23,913 nt of DNA from Symsagittifera roscoffensis (lineage: Eukaryota > Xenacoelomorpha > Acoela > Convolutidae), in the NCBI RefSeq assembly GCF_963678635.1, contig NW_026970792.1, forward strand, positions 1 to 23,913. The letters run 5' to 3'. Positions within the stretch are counted from its first letter, which is position 1. Every line of letters begins with the position of its first letter. Below are positions 11,001 through 20,000 of this stretch, in pieces. The position numbers were made by a program, and so were the translations under genes. The notes under the pieces were generated by a model that worked only from the letters and a program-made list of their open reading frames with translations, had not been told where the DNA came from and did not search any database.

Positions 11001-14000
11001 TGTCTATTTTTTCCGGCCTTGATGTCGATTGCTCTTGTTCCGGGTTGACTGCCGTCGCAGTTTGGCTTGTCCCCTGTTGCTGCTTGTTTCGATTTTTCTT
11101 TTCTTTCCCGTTCTTTTCCGACTTCTTGGTGTCGTTTTCCTCTATAGATGATTTTGGGCCCGCCAAATTGGGTTTTGCTCTTTTGACTGCCAAGTTCAGA
11201 CCTCCCCCTGCTTCTGTGTCTTTTGAAGTCACTATTGTTTGGCTCTTTTGAAAACGCTCTATGGGATTCATCGCATCTGCGATCTCCATTTCTTCTTTCA
11301 GTTCTTCATCTGATCCCAGCTCCTCGAGTAATTCTGGGGAACTGATCCTCTTAAACTTTTTTGTAGGTTCCACCGATGGACTTTTACTCGTGCTTTGTTG
11401 GTTTTCTTGTGTCAGCACCGTTTTTGATTGTGCAATATCCGATTTCCTATAAATCGAGCCAGTGGACGTCTTGATTGTTGAGTCTGTTTCAGAAGCGATT
11501 TTCCCTTTTAGTTGTCTGGTTATTGATTGTCCGCTTTTTCTTAGTGGGTCCTTTCTGAGTATTGTTTTAGGTGGTGATTTACATTGGTTTTCCACCTTGT
11601 CCTCCACAAATCCTTTCTCCCAAGAGTAAATCATCTCCTTTCGAAGATCGGGATTGAGTAGTCCTGTCTCATCCACTAATTTTCTGATATCGTTTTTAGC
11701 CGCATCTCTTCTCTTGTTGTTCCATCGGGCGTTCGCCTCCAACAACTCCTTTAGTGCTTTGGCCCTTTCTTTGTCTCTGTCCGATGATAACTGCTGCTTG
11801 TGCAGTGGGCTTGTATCCCTACTGAGTTGTCCCTTGCGTACTATTTTGAGGTTCTCTCTCGACTGATCAATTCTACGTTTCAATTGAGAAGCCGTCAGTG
11901 CTGAGCGTTCCAAGTGTTGTCTGTCTAAATAGTCAGAATCATTTAAGAACCTATCCCTCACAATTTTAAATTCTGTTTTTGGTAGTCTGCCAAAATGTGC
12001 TTGAAACGGGGATACTTGAATGGTTTTCTGCTTGTTCCACCGTAAATCTCTCATTATAATACTAAGACATAATTTGATTGATTTATTATTTTCTTCGAGC
12101 ATCATCACCCCCAGTCTTCTTTTTATAGTTTGGATTGTACGTTCCACCAAACCACAACCTCTGTGGTCCCCCACCGGACAGAATTTTTGCTCGATATTGA
12201 GTTCCGAACAGAATTTTTTTAGCGTTTTTCCCTTAAAACCTGAAAATTGGTCCGAATGAATTGATTCAGGAACTCGATGCGTGTCGATATATGATCTCAA
12301 GAATTTTACTGTGCACTTCCCACTTGTAGATTTTGTAACCTTCACTGATGGAAATTTTGAGAATCGATCTATCGCTACTAAAAGGTAGATTTTTTTTCCT
12401 TTTTGGTTTTCTATGGGCCCCGCGTAATCTAATTGTACTTCCTGTCCCGGCTGCGTGAGCAGTGGCAGTGGTTTTGACGTATTTTTTGAAATAAGATATT
12501 TTACATTCTTACCATATCTGGTACAGCTACGACACTCCTCTGTCAGATTCACAATGTCCTTATTCATGTGTGGCCACCACAGGTATTGCGCTGCTCCCAG
12601 CATAGCCTCATGGCCTGGATGCCCTCGATGTATTCTTTTTAAAACAGCTTGTCTTAGTTGTACTGGGACTGCTAGCCGGTTATTCACCAAGATGCAGTCG
12701 TCCTGAACTGCCATCTGTGACCACAACCGATTTGTATCAGGTCCCATCAATTCAAAGCCTTGTTTGTCCCCTCTTTCTATCACTCGTCTGAGGCGGTCCA
12801 TCCACGTGTCTTCTGTGGTCAATTCTGCTAGTAAACTTTTGTCGAACAGTTTTGCTAAGTTGTCCAGGGTCTCTACTTGTTGCTGCTTTTGCAGTTTTGT
12901 TTTTTCCAGTCCCTTCGGCGGTTCTATCGAGCACACTTCTTCTTCTTCACTCTCCGCCTCTTCTGTAGTTTTTTTTTTTTTTTTTTTTATTTGCCCCCGG
13001 CCTGCTCAGTGCAGGACCAACCGTGGGGGAGGGGGAGATGTCATCCATTTTGCCGCAGCCGGTCCCACCTTGAGGAGGCGGATGACACTGGGACCCCTCC
13101 AGCCGTGACCGAAGCGGGATTCTGTAGTCGTCAGGTCCATCTCTATTACCTGCACCTCACTGAGTTTCCGTTCCGCCGATGCGATTGGTTTAGTCAACGC
13201 TGAACTCGATTCATGTTCCGAGTGTCCTTGACTTCTTGGGTGTGTGCCACCAGTTCTCTATTTTCCCGTATATTGTCTTCTCCGCCTATTAGTTGCCAGA
13301 ATGAGAGTAGTCTTTGATCTGCTTCTCTTTGTTGATCCGGTTCAAGCTGCCATTTCACCCGTGATGCATGTCGTGTTTCACTGTCGGAGCTATCTCTGTT
13401 TTTCCGGCCCCCTCTAATTATTTTCCTTGTACGCTGGACTGTCTCTGTGATCTCCTCCTCTTCCGAAAGTTCGTTTGTGTTGGATAGTGAGCGGTTCCAC
13501 TTTGGATCCATTAGTCTCTCTTCGCGTTCCTCATTTCGCCAATCTTGTGGTGAGCCCGACCACCAGTCGTATGATCTGTTTCCTGACATCTCGATCCTTG
13601 AGTCTGTTTTTTTTTAATTTCTGGTACTGGTTGTTTTACGATTTTGGAATTATTTAAGACTGACTGTTTGTTGGGTTGATTTGACAAAAAAGTGATCTGT
13701 TTATGTTGAACTGCTGTGTTTAGCTGTTTTTGCAGTCGTGAAAACTGTTTTCTTTCGTTCCGGTCGAGCTTTGTTCGTTTTTGACCGTTTTGGTTGCTAT
13801 AGCAACCATTACTTGATGACTGTTTCTTTGCATTCCTTCTAGAACATTCTAGAACGTTTTCGTTCCGGTTGAGCGACCCAGTTTCTTTAAGCCTACTGTT
13901 CCAGCAGTCGAACGCTTCATGAAAGGAGTTTATTGTCGCTACTACAAACTTTTCGTCTAATTCTGATTCGGGCCAGGGATCATTGAAAGGATCACGCGAT

Positions 14001-17000
14001 AAATAATCAACTATGCCCATGTCCCTCCCCGGAATGTGAACTATTTTGAACTGATATGGCAGTAACCGGTCAACCCGCCGGGTTAAACGTGATTGGTAGG
14101 TCTTGTTCGATTTGTTACCATCCAATGCTGTTGTAAGTGCTTTATGATCAGTTGCAATGGTAAATGGTTTTCCCAAGAGGTAGTGTTTATATCTATCTAC
14201 TGCCCAAACAACTGCCAATAACTCCAATTCATTTGTTGAATTTTTTTTTCTTGGGCATTTAGGTATCGGGATGCGAATGAAATTGGGACCCACAGGCCTT
14301 CATCATTTTGTTGTTCTAAAGTAGCCCCTAGCCCATCATGGCTAGCATCGCATTTAACTCGTGTTTCTCGGGTCGCATCGTAAAAATATACTTTTGTTAT
14401 ACTTGCCACAGCTTCTTTTATAGCATTAAATACTACCGTGTGTTCATCCCCCCACTCAAATTTTTTTACCTGGAGTTTCATGTTTTTTAACTTTTTCTTT
14501 TGATTCTCTTCTTTTAGAAGTGGTCTCTTTTTTTCTCTCAGACTTGCTGCGTTAGGTATAAATTTAGCTAATTGATTTATACTTCCCAGGAATGATCTTA
14601 GCTGTTTAAGCGATTTCGGCGGTTTCAAATTTACTACCGCTTCCGTTTTAGTGATTTTTGGTCTAACCCCCGCTTCTGAGAGATGATGACCCAACCAATT
14701 CACTTCTTGTTTAAAAAAGTCGCATTTTGATAGTTTCAATGCCAAATTTTCCGCATCCAATTTTTTTAATACTTCTTCTACCAAGTTTCCATGTTCAATT
14801 TCACTTCCCTTTGACACAATTAGTATGTCATCCAGAAAACAGAACGTGTTTTTAGCGTGGTTGATGGTTCTATCCATGGCCTTTTGAAATTCAGCTGGCA
14901 TATCTGCTAAACCGTAGAACCCTGTCAAGAATCTGTAGGTTCCAGTTGCTTTTCCACCAACAATGTTGAAGTTGCATTGTCTAGCTGTATCAGCAGCCAA
15001 TTTTAATTGACTGTACGCATATTTTAAATCTAACACCGAAAAATATAGCGTACCTTTTTTGTTTTCAGTCACAATCTGGCTTACCCCATCAATGAGTTCA
15101 TCTACATTCGGCATTTGGTATATATTTTTGAACAATTGTCTATTGATTGGTTTCGCGTCCATTGCCAATTTTATTGAATCGTCTTTCTTTACTGTTATCA
15201 CAATCGGAGCGATAAAGCAATCACTTGTACATTTATCGAGTTTTGTTATATGACCTTCTGTCAACAACTTCTCGATTTCTTTTTTCGACTTTATCTTGTA
15301 TATGAATTGGGATTCTTCTTGAATCGGACATAATGGATATTTAAATTTTGAACTGACAATGTGATTTTTCGAAATACCTTGTCTTTCAAATAAGTTTTTA
15401 AATTGAGTGAAAAAATTTTCGTTCCATTTTTCTGACTGCTCGCACATGAGCACGTCAAACCTGGTGAGTTCCTTGGGCGCTGGTTTTTGTGTAGTAACTA
15501 TTCCCACTTGTCCTTGCAATTCTAGTCCCATGATACATCTGGTCTTTCGTTCTGATACCAGAAAGGTAGCGCCTTTTACCTCCCAGCCCGCTGACCTCAG
15601 ATTGGTCTTTAGGGCTCCCAGTATACTGATCGGTTGTTTGATGTAGTCCACGAATTTGGTTTGTAAATTCAGTTTGTCTGACGGAATGAATCTTACTTTG
15701 TTTGATTTTTCCATTATTTCCTTCGTTGTCGCCCAGTTGAGGAATGAAACTGGACTTCCTGTGTCCACTGTTAATTGAATTATTTGGTTATCTATTCGTA
15801 CCATGGCCTTAAGTGATTCAATGTTGGATCGCGAATCGAATCTATTTTCTGAACTCGTAACATTTTTTCGTTTGATTTGTTCCTCATTTCATTGATTCGA
15901 TCTTTCACATATTTTGAAACTCTCTCGTTTTCCGGTTGATAGGTTTGTACCGACACAACTTCAAATTCACTACATGACCCAACACTTTCACTTATCTGAT
16001 CGCATTCCTCCACCGATCCTTCCGAGTCTTCCGCAACCTCACTTACTTGTTGGGATCTGCACATTTTAGCGAAATGATTGGGTTTACCACAGTGTTTACA
16101 GGTTTTCCCCATCGCTGGGCAATTTTTCAGGTGTCCCTGGTCAAACGTCCTTCCACATCTATTACATGGTTTCGTTTTCATGTTTTGATTCTTGTTATTG
16201 TTTTGTCTTTTATTCGATTCCCTTCTGTTTGGAGTCTTGTTCGTCCCCGACAAATTTCGAACTGCCATTACAGGTTCTTGTTTTATTCTCACACCCGAGG
16301 TGTAATTGCTACTTGATCCCCCTGTCGCCGCAGCATTAGTCTTTTGAAACGCCATTGTAATTAACTTGCTATGTTTGAATTTTATAGCCCTTTTCAGAAC
16401 CTCTTCCGGGTCTAGAGTCTCGAATGTCAGCGTGTCCTGCAATGTCATGTTTTTCATTTTTGAAATGAACAGGTCTCGGACTGTTTCATTTTTCAATGCT
16501 CCCAATTCTGATCGGGCTGCTTGTGCAGTTAACGCTGCGTGAAATGATTCCAGAGATTCTTCAGATTCTTGCATTCTCGTAAATAGCTTATATCTTTCGT
16601 ATGTTACACATTTTACCTTTTGAAACAAGACTTCTGCCAAATCTGTAATTTCCCTGAACGTCATTTTCGATATTTCAGCATGTGGGTTCTTTTGTAGGAA
16701 TCTCTTCTTTCCCTCTGTGCCCAAAGACAAAAATAATCTGGACACCAATTTCTTTTGTACTTCGTTGTAGAAGACATTGTGTCCGACTCGTGGGCCTCTT
16801 GTCTTTCTCTCTTCGTTCTCCAATACTACTCTATCTATAGCTAGCTTATCTCTGAGAATCCTAGCGTTCCTCGCATCTTCATTCTCTCCATCTCTGGGTG
16901 TTTCTGGGCGTGGTGGTGGTTCCTCTAATATGTCTTTTGGTTCTTCCAAAATGATATCTGGGTTCACATTTTCTTTGACCGTAACCGCCATGAGAAATTG

Positions 17001-20000
17001 TTCGAACCAGATTTTGAATTGCCACGGAGGGTCTAGATTCGCTGACGCCCAAAATACCGGAATTCCCATATCCGTTCTGTTATCTTGAGCTGCGAATCCT
17101 GCTGGCTGCGCCATGTGATATGCGTTGCGATATCGGTTGAAAACAAGTTGTAATTCAATACTGTATTTGGAATATTGAATTTAGGTTTTCTTATTCTTTT
17201 GTTTTATTTTGTTACTGAGAGCTAGATCAGTGTTACGAACTCTGATCTCTCACTGATTCTCAATGTCATCACTCATTATGACCTTGAGCATACCATAAAA
17301 GTAATGAGTAAGCACCATAGGTTGGTTGTACATACATAGACAAATACTGCTACTGCAGTAGCGGTATGACAGTTTCAATGATTGATTATTAAAGTTGTGC
17401 GGTTTAGTTTTTTCATCGCAACTTGTAGATATATAGCATTATATGAAAACGAACTGGCTAAGCAGGGGGCTGAGTTCCAATACTTCATGTGGGTGTATTA
17501 TCGCCAAGTTGCATGTTGTCTGATTGGCTTTGAATGCATAAAAAATTCATTCGGCGAGTTCGTTACTTTTATCATTACTCTAGAATGGTGTTTTCTTGTC
17601 AAAAATTTTGCTGTTTTTTGTCAATGTCAAAAATTTTGAAAAAACTGGTTGCTGCTGCCTTCAAAATTAGTGACGTCTTACCTCTATCGCGCTTCGGAAA
17701 TCATAGTTTATCGACAAGTCTTTATCCTCGCGAATGTTATAAGGAATTGGTTGCCGGCATTTCGAACATATTCTCAGATCACTAGTTAAAACCATTTGCA
17801 GGCAAGTTTTGGGCAGTGAACAATATGAGTGACCGCAATAAAGAGCTTTTGGATTCTCCAGAGTTTGAAGACAAATGCAACAATCGAAAGGTTCACTCAT
17901 TTTTCTTCTCCAAAATCAATGCAACAAACTAACGCGATCTCACAATATACTGATAATATTTGTTGCCAAAGTAATTTTGCGCAATTTTGTGAAAAAAAGT
18001 GTGAGTCTAAGAATAAAAAATGTGCTCAGCTGAATACCTAAAAAGTGCGAATTTTGGTTTTATAAGTTTTGGCAAATTTTGGCTCCATGCGACTTAACAA
18101 AATTAAACAATTTAAATATAAAAAATTTTGGCCGAGCGATTCGAGTAATTTATGCACGAACAAATCAAGCAATGAAGAATTAAGCTGTATAAGCTGGTTC
18201 TGCTGTACACAATGATGTTTCTTTAAAAGTTACATGTCTTCATCATCGTCGAAAAATCAATCGTTTTTGAGTTGTGTGCGATAGTGTCATCAGTAAATGG
18301 CTTTATCTAAATATAGTAGTTTTGAAAAAGAAAAACACTATAATGTATGCGCAGAAAAACGTGCACGAGTCTGCGCTAGTCTAATTAACGAGTCTGAATA
18401 AACAGAGTATATGAACAGCCCAAACATTATACTTAGTATCCAAACCAACCGAAAGTTACGTCGCCATTTGAATGAAGTTTTCATTGGACTTCGTAACTGT
18501 TACATAATTGTTACATAAATTATTTGTAACAGTTACGAGTTTACGACTGTTGTTTGTAGTAGCTTGGGTTGACAAAAAGGCCTATGAAAAAAATTTCATG
18601 ATACTATTAAAAAATCCTTATCCAAAGACCACAAAAATATTACGAAATCGCAATATCAGCATTTTCTCCATACTATGAACATTTATAATAAGCATTTTTG
18701 TCACATTTAAGAAAATAGTTTTTTGCCATACTTTTTATTATGAAAGATTTTATAAAAATTGCAAAAAAAACTTTTGTATTATAGAATTTTATGACAAGCA
18801 TTTTTTGTTAAGAGTTTTGTTGATGCCAAAATAGCTCTCAGGTAAACAAAACTTCCACCAATTTGTTTTGTTAAAGTCTTAAACCAATTGAAGATAATTT
18901 TCGAAAAAAATAACTTTTGAATGAAAAAATGCTTGTCATATATTTTTCTTTTATGAAAATTACATGATAATCATTTTTCCATAGACTCCATATATGAAAT
19001 TGTATGATAGGCTTTTTTCTTATATGGACGTGAGTACAGGAGGTGATTTATACTTCGACTGATTTATATACCACCATGACTTGAAAATTTTGTTTGATCG
19101 ATCAAATATTACTGATATATCTGGTATAACTAATATAACTAATCAGCCTACAGTTTCTGGTTTTTGGTTGCTTACAGTTGCTAGTTTTAGCCGAGAATCA
19201 ATTATTGCAGCGTTGTTTTGTTTTATTTTATGCACTTTTTTCTCAGACTGCCCTGCAAAAGTTATTAAATTACTTTATAAGCAGTTAGTGATGTTGGGTA
19301 TTTGCAGCAGTGAATCATCAATAATTGCTTAAACTAGCTCGATCGTTTTTGCAGAGCGTTCTGGATAGAAAATAAGCTGAAGTTAAGGCAAAATGAAAAA
19401 CGATTTTTTTTTACTATTCCATCAACCTATCAAATCTATTGAATTTTTTCCATTTTAATTTCATTACATTTTCATGTCATAAATGTCGCAATACAGTCAT
19501 CATGTGGTGTATACAGTCGCGAATTCAGCCAAAAAGGCTTCCAATCTCAGCCAAAAAGGCTCTCAATCTCAGCCAGAAAGGCTCTCAATCTCAGCCAGAA
19601 AGGCTTCCAATCTCAGGTTGTAATATATCTTACCCCATAGTTTTGCTTTTCAGGTGTGCAAGATGGAGTGATGGAATCATCTCTCAGTTTGATCGGATTT
19701 GACGTTTTTTCATCTCACCCTCTCTTGTGTCGGTGGCTTGGATTCTTCACCTACGCGACAACTATTTCAGGTGAAAAATTCACTGAACATTTCAGCCATT
19801 TGACAAAATGTGATAATTATGAATTTAATTTAAAAACTTAATTATTAGATTACTGTTGCGGTTATCTCAGACACCAACTAATAAACGATTGATGTATTTG
19901 GATTATTTTTCCTACGATATTTAATTTTTTCTATTTCAGAGTTATTTTCAAATCTTGTATCTTTGTAACTTTAAATCCGTTGCGTATTTTAGTGAGTTTT

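Larger units (their letters stand above)
10050..17371 (-). mobile_element. Ty3/gypsy-type LTR retrotransposon, 7.3 kb, minus orientation
   Basis: A complete element bounded by two 258-bp LTRs and by the 5-bp target duplication GTTTC (10045-10049 and 17372-17376). Reading on the minus strand: 5' LTR, PBS, gag with zinc knuckles, protease, reverse transcriptase, RNase H, long spacer, integrase, purine tract, 3' LTR. The order RT-RNase H-integrase defines the Ty3/gypsy (Metaviridae) type, and the gag zinc-knuckle arrangement resembles Mag/K02A2.6-like animal elements (inference). The LTRs differ at only 4 of 258 positions, so insertion was recent. The pol frame is interrupted at A9 runs near 14241 and 13607, near 13200-13245, and by a retroposon at 12970-13119, so this copy is probably not autonomous. 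It lies in intron 1 of the TRIM-like gene, in the same orientation as that gene. Confidence 0.95.
17901..19653. other. GPCR intron 2, right part
   Basis: The sequence lies upstream of the TRIM-like start codon and before GPCR exon 3, so the TRIM-like promoter should be here; no core motif was identified. A hairpin (18491-18548) and a 22-bp minisatellite (19525-19612) are present. Between about 18570 and 19020, motifs like TTATGATAAGCATTTTT recur in degenerate form, suggesting an old repeat. No coding exon is recognised. Confidence 0.5.

Noticed and set aside
10432-11900. Envelope gene in the last third of the retrotransposon
   Set aside because: The region is one frame with integrase, and no signal peptide, membrane anchor or fusion-type segment is visible.
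12764-13203. Plus-strand ORFs of about 110 codons
   Set aside because: They are shadows of the minus-strand pol frame and of the GC-rich retroposon.
14241-14249. A9 run as a programmed -1 frameshift site
   Set aside because: It lies inside the RNase H domain between catalytic residues, where recoding is unlikely; a lost base or sequencing error is simpler. Kept only as a finding to check.
19525-19612. Short regular repeats considered as a CRISPR array
   Set aside because: The units are contiguous with no spacers, and the context is animal genomic DNA.
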